Shown: piece by piece, positions 50,727 through 60,274 of the stretch | How positions within the stretch are numbered: the first letter of the stretch is position 1 | Layout of the letters: each line of letters opens with the position of its first letter | NCBI GenBank assembly: GCA_046348835.1 | Contig: JAXMDM010000002.1 | Coordinates: 1,054,001 to 1,118,000 of the forward strand | Length of the DNA: 64,000 bases | From: Defluviicoccus sp046348835 | GTDB taxonomy: Bacteria; Pseudomonadota; Alphaproteobacteria; Rhodospirillales; Defluviicoccaceae | Direction of reading: 5' to 3' | Notes under the pieces: model-generated | The model's database searches: none | The model's input: only the letters and a program-made list of their open reading frames with translations | What the model was told of the DNA's origin: nothing | Program-made: the position numbers and the translations under genes

Positions 50727-52148
50727 ATGGCTTTAAACTGCAAGACGCCGGAAGACGTCATGGTCGCGATCAAGGAAAATGAAGTGAAGTATGTCGACCT
50801 TCGCTTCACCGACCCGCGCGGCAAATGGCAACACCTGAGCATGACGTCTGAATACGTCAGCGAAGACTATTTCACCGACGGTGTCATGTTCGACGGATCG
50901 TCGATCGCTGGCTGGAAGGCGATCAACGATTCCGACATGTCCCTGATCCCGGATGTGGCGAGCGCGGTGATGGATCCGTTCGCGGCGCAACCGACGCTGA
51001 TCGTGTTCTGCGATATCGCCGAGCCGTCCACCGGTGAGCCTTACCTGCGCGACCCGCGCTCCGTGGCCAAAAAGGCCGAAGCCTACGTGGCCGCGAGCGG
51101 CATCGGCGACACGGTCTACATGGGCCCCGAGGCCGAATTCTTCGTCTTCGATGACGTCCGCTACGACGTCCAGATGAACAAATGCTTCTATGAGTTCAGT
51201 TCGGACGAAGGCCCGTACGTCACCGGTCGCATCCTGCCCGAGGGAAACGCCGGTCACCGGCCGCCGATCAAGGGCGGTTACTTCCCGGTGCCGCCGGTCG
51301 ATTCGGCGCAAGATCTCCGCTCCGAGATGGTTTCGGTGATGATGGAGATGGGCCTGCGCATGGACAAGCACCACCATGAGGTGGCGCCCTCCCAGCACGA
51401 ACTCGGCCTGATGTACTCCACCCTGGTCAGGGCCGCCGACGACATCCAGATTTACAAGTATGTCACCCATATGGTGGCGCAGACCTACGGCAAGACGGCG
51501 ACGTTCATGCCGAAGCCGGTGACCGGCGATAACGGCTCCGGTATGCATACCCACCAGTCCATCTGGAAGGACGGCAAGCCGTTGTTTGCCGGCTCGGGCT
51601 ACGCCGATCTGTCGGAACTGGCGCTCTACTACATCGGCGGCATCATCAAGCACGCCAAGTCGCTGAACGCCTTCACCAACCCCTCCACCAACAGCTACAA
51701 GCGGCTGATCCCGGGCTTCGAGGCGCCGGTACTGCTGGCCTATTCCGCCCGCAACCGCTCGGCGTCGTGCCGTATCCCCTTCTCGTCCAATCCCAAGGCA
51801 AAGCGGGTGGAAGTGCGGTTCCCCGATCCGACCTGCAACCCCTACCTGGGCTTCGCGGCGATGCTGATGGCCGGCCTCGACGGCATCCAGAACAAGATCC
51901 ACCCGGGCGACGCCATCGACAAGAACCTGTACGACCTGCCGCCGGAGGAACTGGCGACCGTTCCGACCGTCTGCGGCTCGCTCAGGGAAGCCCTCGCCCA
52001 ACTGGATTCGGGCCGTGACTTCCTGAAGAAGGGTGACGTGTTCACCGACGACCTGATCGACAGCTACATCGAGCTGAAGTGGGAAGAGGTGTACAACTTC
52101 GAACACACTCCCCACCCGGTCGAGTTTCAGATGTACTACTCCTCCTAA
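50727..52148 (+). CDS. glnA: Glutamine synthetase type I
   Basis: This 473-residue enzyme condenses glutamate and ammonia with ATP. Motifs include FDGSSIAGWK, MGPEAEFFVFD, the NGSGMH-type DNGSGMHTHQSIWKDGKP, the ATP-binding KPVTGD and the adenylylation Tyr in NLYDLPPEE, so it is the GSI-beta, GlnE-regulated form. It ends EFQMYYSS. A strong intrinsic terminator follows 37 bp after the stop. A degenerate copy of its C-terminal end lies 0.66 kb downstream. Confidence 0.97.
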   Translation: MALNCKTPEDVMVAIKENEVKYVDLRFTDPRGKWQHLSMTSEYVSEDYFTDGVMFDGSSIAGWKAINDSDMSLIPDVASAVMDPFAAQPTLIVFCDIAEPSTGEPYLRDPRSVAKKAEAYVAASGIGDTVYMGPEAEFFVFDDVRYDVQMNKCFYEFSSDEGPYVTGRILPEGNAGHRPPIKGGYFPVPPVDSAQDLRSEMVSVMMEMGLRMDKHHHEVAPSQHELGLMYSTLVRAADDIQIYKYVTHMVAQTYGKTATFMPKPVTGDNGSGMHTHQSIWKDGKPLFAGSGYADLSELALYYIGGIIKHAKSLNAFTNPSTNSYKRLIPGFEAPVLLAYSARNRSASCRIPFSSNPKAKRVEVRFPDPTCNPYLGFAAMLMAGLDGIQNKIHPGDAIDKNLYDLPPEELATVPTVCGSLREALAQLDSGRDFLKKGDVFTDDLIDSYIELKWEEVYNFEHTPHPVEFQMYYSS

Positions 52149-52185
52149 CCGACGCCGCCTCGTCCTCCGGTCCCTTCGCACCTCC

Positions 52186-52217
52186 AATCCCCCGCCGCTC
52201 CCCGGCGGGGGATTTTC
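52186..52217 (+). terminator. Intrinsic terminator of glnA
   Basis: A perfect 12-bp stem (AATCCCCCGCCG / CGGCGGGGGATT) with a 5-base loop is followed by TTCTT. It stands 37 bp after the glnA stop. Confidence 0.92.
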
Positions 52218-52367
52218 TTCAGACCTAGGAGGAGGTCTCAACAATCGCCCTTTACGCTAGCGTCCGCTCTTCCTCATCATAACGCAGCGTCATCGTTGGC
52301 GCCGGGTGCGCCAGAGGTCATAATTCAGATAGTGCAATTCCAGCGCAACGCTATTGAGAGAGCTGAA

Positions 52368-52574
52368 ATGATCCTGACTGCCGTGCTGATGCCTGCCGCA
52401 GAGGGAGGATTCACGGCTCTGAACCCAGAGACCGGCACCACTACCCAGGGCGAAACCATCGAGGATGCGCTCGCCAGCCTTCGCGAGGCGACGCAATTGT
52501 ATCTGGAGGAGTTTCCGCTCGTGCTGTCCGGTCAGCCGTTGCTGACGACGTTCGAGGTGGAGGTTCGTGCCTAA
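52368..52574 (+). CDS. hicB: HicB-like antitoxin
   Basis: This 68-residue protein has the HicB partial RNase H-like fold: MILTAVLMPAAEGGFTALNP with the usual acidic/Gly pattern, then GETIEDALASLREATQLYLE. There is no C-terminal DNA-binding domain, so it is the short HicB form. ATG 52368 has GAGAG upstream; the frame is open to 52296 but without family sequence. It overlaps hicA by 8 bp. The order antitoxin-then-toxin is the reverse of the most common hicAB order. Confidence 0.85.
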   Translation: MILTAVLMPAAEGGFTALNPETGTTTQGETIEDALASLREATQLYLEEFPLVLSGQPLLTTFEVEVRA

Positions 52575-52791
52575 GCTACCGCGTCTTTCAGGGCGCGATG
52601 TTGTTAAAGCGCTTGAAGCCCTTGGGTTTATCGTCGTCCGACAGCGCGGAAGTCACATTGTGATGCGACGCGGGTCCATCGGGTGCGTGGTGCCTGACCA
52701 CCGCGAACTCAAGACTGGAACCTTGGCCGGCGTTTTGAGGCAAGCCGGGGTAACACCGGACGCCTTCATCGACGCTTTGCGCAGAAACTAA
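52567..52791 (+). CDS. hicA: HicA-type mRNA interferase toxin
   Basis: This 74-residue protein has the double-stranded-RNA-binding-like HicA fold: LSGRDVVKALEALGFIVVRQ, the catalytic His in RGSHIVMRR, and VPDHRELKTGTLAGVLRQAG. It cleaves mRNA when free of HicB. It starts with GTG 52567 inside hicB. The pair lies between the real glnA 3' end and a decayed copy of it. Confidence 0.9.
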   Translation: MPKLPRLSGRDVVKALEALGFIVVRQRGSHIVMRRGSIGCVVPDHRELKTGTLAGVLRQAGVTPDAFIDALRRN

Positions 52792-52807
52792 AGATCACGA
52801 TCACCGG

Positions 52808-52885
52808 AATGAAGATGTCTTCACCGACGATCTCAGCGACGGCGGCGCTCCCCCGAACCAGATCCGGATGTACCACAGGGCCTAA
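52808..52885 (+). pseudogene. Degenerate glnA 3' end remnant
   Basis: The frame reads NEDVFTDDLSDGG, then RMYHRA and TAA. Intact glnA ends with GDVFTDDLIDS and, 25 residues later, FQMYYSS, so the remnant matches the last part of glnA with an internal deletion and many changes. It is followed by a second copy of the glnA terminator. It marks a duplication around hicBA, or a lost second glnA-type gene. Confidence 0.6.
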
Positions 52886-52950
52886 TCGCGCCGCGCTGTA
52901 TCCGGCCGCCCGCACCGGCGTGCGGGTGGTCTGACCCTTTGCTGCCGACA

Positions 52951-52980
52951 CCCCCGCCGCCCGTCGGCGGGGGATTTTCT
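52951..52980 (+). terminator. Second copy of the glnA-type terminator
   Basis: The stem CCCCCGCCG / CGGCGGGGG with loop CCCGT is followed by ATTTTCTT. The right arm and tail are identical to the glnA terminator over 17 bases (CGGCGGGGGATTTTCTT). It now ends any hicBA transcript. Confidence 0.88.
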
Positions 52981-53467
52981 TGCTATCGGCGGCCAGCGGT
53001 GAGGGCCCGGGCCGGCCGCGGACGTCGATTGGCGGGTCGACCCTGCACAAGATAAGATCGCCGGCGCGCCACCCGGCCAGCATCCGCGAGCTTAGTCTGC
53101 GTCCCTCGCGAGTCCGGTTTATCCCATTCACGTCGATTTGGAGCCGCGCTGTCGTAGCGTCCGCTATGCTTCGATCCCGCCTCCTTGGCCGGCGCACGCA
53201 GGCAACGTAGACCTCATCGACGTCCCTCCCCTTATGTCCCCCACACTGAGGCGATCGCCAAGCAGATCGGCGCCCAGACGGAGTGGGCGAAGGGCGGCGG
53301 CGCCCACCTCAAACTCATTTCGACGGCGAAGCTAACTAACGGCACCGGCGAGCTGAGCCCAGCAATGAGCATGGTGACGGCGACCGTGCTCGGCTATAAT
53401 GACACCAAACAAGGGCCTACCCGCCACTTCCGGCATTGCCTGAAGTGGACTGGAAGAGGGTGTTTGG
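52981..53467. other. Gene-free region before the YHS gene
   Basis: No gene can be supported in these 487 bp. A plus-strand frame opens at 53185, but its first part shows no family signature and reads through into the YHS domain frame without its signal peptide. A short dyad (CCCGCAC / GTGCGGG, 52909-52926) precedes the region, and the promoter of the YHS gene presumably lies near 53400. Confidence 0.4.
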
Positions 53468-53907
53468 ATGATGCTCCGGGATCTCCTCTTCGCCGCGGCG
53501 CTTCTGATCCTGTGCGGGATTGTTTGCCCATCGTCGATGCAGCCGCCGAGACCGGTGAGCCCCTGGCGCTGCAGGGCTATGATCCCGTTGCGTATTTTGC
53601 CGACGACAAGGCATCGCGGGGTAGCGAGCAGTACCAGGTCTCGTGGGATGGGGCTCGCTACCAGTTTGTGACGCCCGAACACCAAGAGGCGTTTCGACGC
53701 GAGCCGGAGAAGTTCACGCCGCAGTTTGCCAGTTGGTGCACCATGGGCCTGGGGGCCGGCAAGCGGGTGACCGCGGACCCCGAGGCTTGGCTGATCATGG
53801 ACGGCAAGCTGTACCTGTTCTCCTCGACGGGGGCCCGGGACAAGTTTTTGCAGAATCCGACAGATTACCTGGCCAAAGCGGAGCGCACGCTAGCCGCTCC
53901 ACGATGA
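53468..53907 (+). pseudogene. Secreted YHS-domain protein gene with frameshift
   Basis: Two frames form one gene. ATG 53468, with GAGGG 7 bases upstream, opens a signal peptide (MMLRDLLFAAALLILCGIV). After about 53520-53530 the homologous sequence continues in the -1 frame as IVDAAAETGEPLALQGYDPV and a complete YHS domain (AWLIMDGKLYLFSSTGA, QNPTDYLAKAERTL). Proteins of this type are periplasmic, with GYDPVAYF soon after the signal peptide. A single lost base would explain the break. In the YHS frame, GTG 53512 could start a shorter product without signal peptide. It may be a pseudogene, a sequencing error or, less likely, frameshifting. Confidence 0.65.
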
Positions 53908-53908
53908 A

Positions 53909-55789
53909 TCAAGGGTAAGGCGAGGACTCTGATACTCCGCGCTTGCTGTCGGCTTTGCTGAGGCCCTCCCTCAACAACGCCCGATGCTCGGGATCCCGGA
54001 GCCGGGAGCCGAAGCTTCGCGAATCGAACAAAGGATTGCTGTGGCGAAGCTGATCAACGAGCCGCGCCGCGTCGTCGCCACGTCCCATCTGGGCGTAGGC
54101 GGCGGCAAGTATGGGAAGCAGCTGTCCGTTGGCCGGGAAGCGCACCAGTCCGCGTTCCACCACCCGAGCGGACTCATCGAATTGCCCGTCGAGATAGTAA
54201 GCCAGCCCGGCAACAATGTAGCCGCCCGGTTGGGGCGCGGGATCGATGCGAAAGCTCGCCTCCATCGCCTCGATCGCTTCCTGAATTTTTCCGGCCCAGA
54301 GCAGGCCGTTCGCCCGCACGTAAAGACTGGTCCCATCACTCGGATTAAGGGCGATGGCGCGGTCGATCTCGGCCAGTCCTCGCTCATACTGCCCTTGCAT
54401 GGCGTACACCCGTCCAAGTAGCCGATGGCCGGCCACGTTCCGCTCATCGAGCGCGATCGCCTTTAGAGCTTCCTTTTCGGCTTTTTCAAGGGCTTGATAC
54501 GGGAATTCAGTCCAGCCGTACTGAACCATGTCGTAGTTGGCTTCCCCGAGCAGCGCATGCGCGCTCGCCTGGGTGGGATCAAGTTCCAGCGCGCTTTCAA
54601 GAAGCTTTCGCGCTTCCCGGTTTGCCGATCGGTCCCCTTTTCGCAGCAAAGACCGAGCACGAAGCACACGGTCGTATGCATCAAGATCATGGATCGCGCT
54701 CGCCACTTGCTCCTGGGCTCGGTCGAGGTTGGCCGCTAGTGTGCCTGCGATCGTGCGGGCGATTTCTTCCTGAAGGGTAGGAATATTGGAGCGTTCGGTC
54801 TCGAATTGCTCCGACCACAGAAGCCGGCCGGGCTGCGTGTCGCTGAGTTCGACGTGGATGCGAATGCGGTCGGGCGATGTCCTGAGGCTGCCCCTGACCA
54901 GAAACTGGGCGCCGAGCGTGCGGCCGAGATTCGTCGGGGCGACGGTTGTCTGTTGCAAGGGAAGTACGGCGCCCATTCCGAGCACGGCGAGATCGCTGTA
55001 GCGTCCGAGCTCGCCGATAAGATCCTCGGTTATGGCGATGCTGAGGGGATCGTCACGCGCCTCCCCGCCGATATTGAGCAAAGGCAGGACGGCAATGACG
55101 GGGCGCCCGGCCAACGTGCCGCGTTTTTCTTCGCTCCCGCTGGACCAGAAATCAGGAACTACCCGAGCAGCGAAGCCAGCCGCTGCCACCAGCATGCCAA
55201 GAAACGCACCGAAAATTAGCCTGCGGTGGTGCTTCGTAAGGTTTCGCCACGAACGCTTGGCCTGATGATCGAGAACGATTCGATAGACACGAATGGGCCG
55301 GTCGATGTTCTTGAACTTTCGTTTGCCGAGGTCGCCAAAGCCGACGTCGATCTTCCCAGAGATCTGATCGAATACTGTGCCTGAGATGCAAATGCCTCCC
55401 GGGTCCGCCAGCGATTCGATTCTCGCGGCGACGTTGACCCCGTCGCCGAAGATGTCATCCCCGTCGACGATTACGTCCCCAAGGTTGACGCCGATCCGGA
55501 ACGTCAGCCGCTGATCGTGGGCACGCTTCAGATTGTCTTCGGCAAAGGTGCGTTGGGCCGAAATGGCCGCCCGAACCGCCTCGACCACGCTCGGAAACTC
55601 CGCTAGCACCGCGTCGCCGGCGGTCTTGATTACCCGTCCCGCATGCGCTTCGATCGTCGCGATGAGCGCGCAAAGCGCGGTGTTCAGCCGCCGATGGGTC
55701 TCCTCCTCGTCGGCCTCCATCAAGCGGCTGAAACCGACCGCATCGGCATGCAAGATCGCCGAGAGTTTGCGCGGGGGCAGGCTATTCAT
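53909..55789 (-). CDS. Class III adenylate/guanylate cyclase with TPR repeats
   Basis: This protein of about 626 residues has an N-terminal class III cyclase domain: LSAILHADAVGFSRLM with the first metal Asp, KTAGDAVLAEF with the second Asp, FRIGVNLGDVIVD and VNVAARIESLADPGGICIS with the transition-state Asn/Arg pair. One membrane helix (IFGAFLGMLVAAAGFAARV) follows. Next come a TolB-like segment (IAVLPLLNIGG) and at least four TPR units (QASAHALLGEANYD, GHRLLGRVYAMQGQYERGLA). This architecture is common in rhizobia and other alphaproteobacteria. ATG 55789 is preferred; GTG 55816 is possible. It converges on the YHS gene, 1 bp apart. Confidence 0.88.
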   Translation of the reverse strand: MNSLPPRKLSAILHADAVGFSRLMEADEEETHRRLNTALCALIATIEAHAGRVIKTAGDAVLAEFPSVVEAVRAAISAQRTFAEDNLKRAHDQRLTFRIGVNLGDVIVDGDDIFGDGVNVAARIESLADPGGICISGTVFDQISGKIDVGFGDLGKRKFKNIDRPIRVYRIVLDHQAKRSWRNLTKHHRRLIFGAFLGMLVAAAGFAARVVPDFWSSGSEEKRGTLAGRPVIAVLPLLNIGGEARDDPLSIAITEDLIGELGRYSDLAVLGMGAVLPLQQTTVAPTNLGRTLGAQFLVRGSLRTSPDRIRIHVELSDTQPGRLLWSEQFETERSNIPTLQEEIARTIAGTLAANLDRAQEQVASAIHDLDAYDRVLRARSLLRKGDRSANREARKLLESALELDPTQASAHALLGEANYDMVQYGWTEFPYQALEKAEKEALKAIALDERNVAGHRLLGRVYAMQGQYERGLAEIDRAIALNPSDGTSLYVRANGLLWAGKIQEAIEAMEASFRIDPAPQPGGYIVAGLAYYLDGQFDESARVVERGLVRFPANGQLLPILAAAYAQMGRGDDAARLVDQLRHSNPLFDSRSFGSRLRDPEHRALLREGLSKADSKRGVSESSPYP

Positions 55790-56126
55790 AGCGGGCTGCG
55801 CTTTGGCGACGGTCACTCTTAATTCTGCGCCCTCGCGCCCTCTCCGTCGAGATGTGCAGTTTTTGCGTGCTCCGGCGGTGCGGATATGGTCATGGGCCGC
55901 GGCCGTTCAAATAACTGAAATGATCAACGGTTATCGGATGCGGTAAGGAGGCACACGTCGCCAGTCCGGAGTTCGTGAGTCTGCTTAGCTCTCGTAAGCG
56001 ACAACTCCGATGCCTGCTTTTCGACTTCGCGAACCGACGCGAATGGCGAAACTTGGCAGTTTGCGGCGTTCTACGCGAAGCGTCGACCGGCGGCTCCTCG
56101 CCGGGCGAGATGGGGATCAGGCGCCG
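55790..56126. other. Spacer upstream of the cyclase gene and after cysH
   Basis: These 337 bp hold the cyclase promoter and the 3' end of the cys operon. I see no ORF with coding character, no clear sigma70 or EcfG match, and no strong terminator for cysH. Confidence 0.4.
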
Positions 56127-56921
56127 TTAGTCGATGCCGTTCATTTGCCAGTGGGCGCGCGACAGGTGGATGCCGCATTCGGTCTTGTCGGCGTGGCGCC
56201 AGCGGCCGGCGCGGGCGTTCTCGCCCGGCTTGACCCGGTCGGTGCAGGGCATGCAGCCGATGGAGAGGAAGCCGTCGGCCTCCAGCGGGTGCCGCGGCAG
56301 GTCGTGGCGGGAGAAGTAGGCCTCGATCGCCGCCTTGTCCCAGCCGGCGAGCGGATTGATCTTGATCTTGCCGTCGTCGGCGGCCTCGATCGGGGCGAGC
56401 CCGGCGCGCTCGCCGCCCTGGAACCGCTTGCGGCCGGTGATCGAGGCATCGAAGTCTTGCAGCGCCCGGCGCAAGGGTTCGACCTTGCGGACGAAGCAGC
56501 ACATGTCCGGGTTGCCGTACCAGAGCACGCCGTCGGGATCGACCGCATCCACCTGGCGAAGATCCGGCTGGATGCTGCGCACATCGGTCAGCCCGCACGT
56601 GCGGACGAGCTGGTCGCGGTAACGGAGCGTCTCACCGAACAGCTTGCCGGTATTGAGAAAGATGACCGGGGTGGCGGGGGCGATCGCGGCCACCATGTGC
56701 AACAGCACCGCCGCCTCGGCCCCGAACGAGGAGACGAGGGCGATGCGGCCGGGGAACTCGTCCTCGATCATCGCCCGCAGCAGCTCTTGCGCGTCCGCCT
56801 GGGCATAGCGGGCGCTGAGCACCTTGGCCAACGACAGGCTGCGGGCCCGGGCGGCGTCGCCGGCGTCGACCGCGTCAACCGCATCGGGGGCGAGCACCGC
56901 TGTCTGGCTGCCGGTGCTCAT
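56127..56921 (-). CDS. cysH: Phosphoadenylyl/adenylyl-sulfate reductase CysH
   Basis: This 264-residue enzyme reduces activated sulfate to sulfite. It has the PAPS-reductase fold (SSFGAEAAVLLHMV, FLNTGKLFGETLRYRD) and the catalytic C-terminal ECGIHLS. The two Cys pairs, CCF in NPDMCCFVRK and CMPC in GCMPCTDR, bind a [4Fe-4S] cluster. This marks the APS reductase type, although some members also use PAPS. ATG 56921 overlaps the DUF934 stop (ATGA). It is the last gene of the sulfite-reduction operon. Confidence 0.94.
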   Translation of the reverse strand: MSTGSQTAVLAPDAVDAVDAGDAARARSLSLAKVLSARYAQADAQELLRAMIEDEFPGRIALVSSFGAEAAVLLHMVAAIAPATPVIFLNTGKLFGETLRYRDQLVRTCGLTDVRSIQPDLRQVDAVDPDGVLWYGNPDMCCFVRKVEPLRRALQDFDASITGRKRFQGGERAGLAPIEAADDGKIKINPLAGWDKAAIEAYFSRHDLPRHPLEADGFLSIGCMPCTDRVKPGENARAGRWRHADKTECGIHLSRAHWQMNGID

Positions 56922-57407
56922 TCCGCCGCCCTCGCCAGCCGCCGCGCCAAGGGCGCGGTGAGCCGTCCGTCGCCGGTCGGCTGATAGAACACGCTGAATT
57001 CGTTGATGGCCTGCTGCCAGGCGGCGACCGCGTCCTCGTCCTTCACCTCGAAGGCATCGAAGCCGCACCGCTGCATGAACAGGTACTGGTCGCGCAAGAC
57101 GTTGCCGACCGCCCGCAATTCTCCGCCGAACCGGTATCGCTCGCGTAGCAGCCGGGCGGTCGAATAGGCCCGGCCGTCGCGAAAGGTGGGGAACTCCAGG
57201 GCGATCAGGGCAAGGACACCGACCGCGTCGGCGAGGTCGGTCGCCGGCTCGTTCGACGCCAGTCGCACCCCGATGTGGCCGCCGCGGGCCAAAAGCGTTG
57301 CCCTTTCGGCCCGCCAGCGGGCGAGCGACACGATGACCGGCCCCTCCCCCGGCAATGGCTCGCCGTCGGCGAGGTCGACATAGGGGTCGGCGCCGATCCG
57401 TCCATCC

Positions 57408-57421
<14 letters not shown>
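56918..57421 (-). CDS. DUF934 protein of the cys operon
   Basis: This 167-residue protein begins MPVIKDGRIGADPYVDLADG and contains IALEFPTFRDGRAYSTARLL and LRAVGNVLRDQYLFMQRCGF. These are the DUF934 signatures, always found beside cysI or cysH in proteobacteria. It is required for or helps assimilatory sulfate reduction in a way that is not settled, perhaps in electron delivery or assembly. It overlaps cysI by 14 bp and cysH by 4 bp. Confidence 0.92.
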
Positions 57422-59049
<1,628 letters not shown>

Positions 59050-59063
<14 letters not shown>

Positions 59064-59415
59064 CGGTTGTCCTCTTTTCGGCCTGCTTGCCAAGGTCGAT
59101 GCGTATGCTGGGGCCCTCGGCGCGGATACGCTCGCGCAGCTTCAGCGGCTGAGGACCGGTCGGCCCGTCGACGACCTCCATCAGATAGGGTCCGACCACG
59201 ATCCGCTGCTCCACCGCCCGCTCCGCCGCCGCCATGAGGCCATCGGCGGCGGCCTTGTCGATGGCGACCGCAGAGTCCCGGGCGTGCTCCGACCAGCGGC
59301 CATCCTCGGCGAGAAAAACGACGATCCCGTCGACGAGGCGATTGGCGGTGACCGCCTGCGGTCCAACCGCGCCTTTGCCTCCCTTGATCTTCGTTCCGTC
59401 CTGGATGATCGCCAA
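59050..59415 (-). CDS. DUF2849 protein, first gene of the cys operon
   Basis: This protein of about 121 residues contains QAVTANRLVDGIVVFLAEDG, the DUF2849 signature. The family is small and always sits next to cysI or cysG in alphaproteobacteria; its role is unknown. No ATG is available near the N-terminus. TTG 59415 has GGGAG 8 bases upstream; TTG 59436 gives seven more residues. The siroheme synthase gene cysG that often precedes it is absent here. Confidence 0.82.
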
Positions 59416-59539
59416 AGATTCGTCTCCCTTGCTCAAAATCCGGCAATTCCGCTCGCGCGCCCGGTTCGCGCCCTATCCGGTCACCCGCGTACCGCCTGGG
59501 CGTAATCGCGGTGGGTGAGCGGGATCCCGGCGGCGGCAC

Positions 59540-59658
59540 AGCGCACGGCCGAACCGCATTAAAACTACATCAGCGTTCGTTACGGATATGGGATGCGTGT
59601 ACATTAGTTTGTAGAATAAAATAAAGAACAATATAGTGGTGTTGTTTTTTCCCGGACG
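59540..59658. other. AT-rich segment upstream of the cys operon
   Basis: About 120 bp stand out by base composition: runs such as AGAATAAAATAAAGAACAA and GTTGTTTTTT in an otherwise GC-rich window. It is between the CBS gene and the cys operon, both on the minus strand, so it is likely the cys promoter region, perhaps with an UP-element or a regulator site. A nearby dyad GGGGTGC / GCACCCC lies at 59662-59682. No gene is visible in 59437-59730. Confidence 0.55.
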
Positions 59659-59730
59659 CAAGGGGTGCACGAACGGCACCCCCCTCGATCAATAGTCAGG
59701 GAAATACGGCGAGCGGACTCGGGCGACGGG

Positions 59731-60174
59731 TTAGAAGCGATCGCCGCCGGCGAAAACGTGGCTGCGAAGCTGCGAGAAATCGAGCGCTGCTTCCTCGTAG
59801 AGGGTCTCCAGCGCCGCCGGTTTCTCGATCAGCCCGACGAGCCGGTCCCGATCGACGACCGGCAGGTGCCGGATGCCCTTCTCGGCCATCTTGTTCAGGG
59901 CCGAGTCGATGTTTTCGTTACGGGCGCAGGTGGCAACCGGCTTGGTCATGATCGAATCCACCGTCAGAGACAGGGCGGTGGCGCCGCGTTCGGCGATGGC
60001 GTGGACGATATCACCCAAGGAGACGACTCCCATCAGGCGGTCGCCATCGGCGCAGACCATGGCGATGCCACTCCGCTTCTGTTCGAAACGCCGCGCCACT
60101 TCTTGAACGGTGTCGCTGGGTGCTACCGCGAGGACGTCCCGCGGATGGGTCTGCAAAACCCGGTCTACGATCAT
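59731..60174 (-). CDS. CBS-domain-pair protein
   Basis: This 147-residue protein consists of two CBS motifs and nothing else: VAPSDTVQEVARRFEQKRSG with LMGVVSLGDIVHAI, and NENIDSALNKMAEKGIRHLP with LVGLIEKPAAL. Stand-alone CBS pairs bind adenosine nucleotides or act as regulatory modules. ATG 60174 has GGGAG upstream. It lies between argC and the cys operon on the same strand, with 100 bp after argC and no obvious link to either. Confidence 0.88.
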   Translation of the reverse strand: MIVDRVLQTHPRDVLAVAPSDTVQEVARRFEQKRSGIAMVCADGDRLMGVVSLGDIVHAIAERGATALSLTVDSIMTKPVATCARNENIDSALNKMAEKGIRHLPVVDRDRLVGLIEKPAALETLYEEAALDFSQLRSHVFAGGDRF

Positions 60175-60274
60175 CTATCGTTTCTCCCGCCCGGCCGGCC
60201 AATACCCCCCGGGATCATTGCTGCGGTTGCGTGTGTAGGCGGTTTCCGATCTTGCCTCAACGGTTATTTCGGCA

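Noticed and set aside
53185..53467. Possible N-terminal coding region ahead of the YHS domain in the same frame
   Set aside because: The sequence has no family signature. The true signal peptide with a ribosome site is in another frame at 53468, so this part is probably non-coding.
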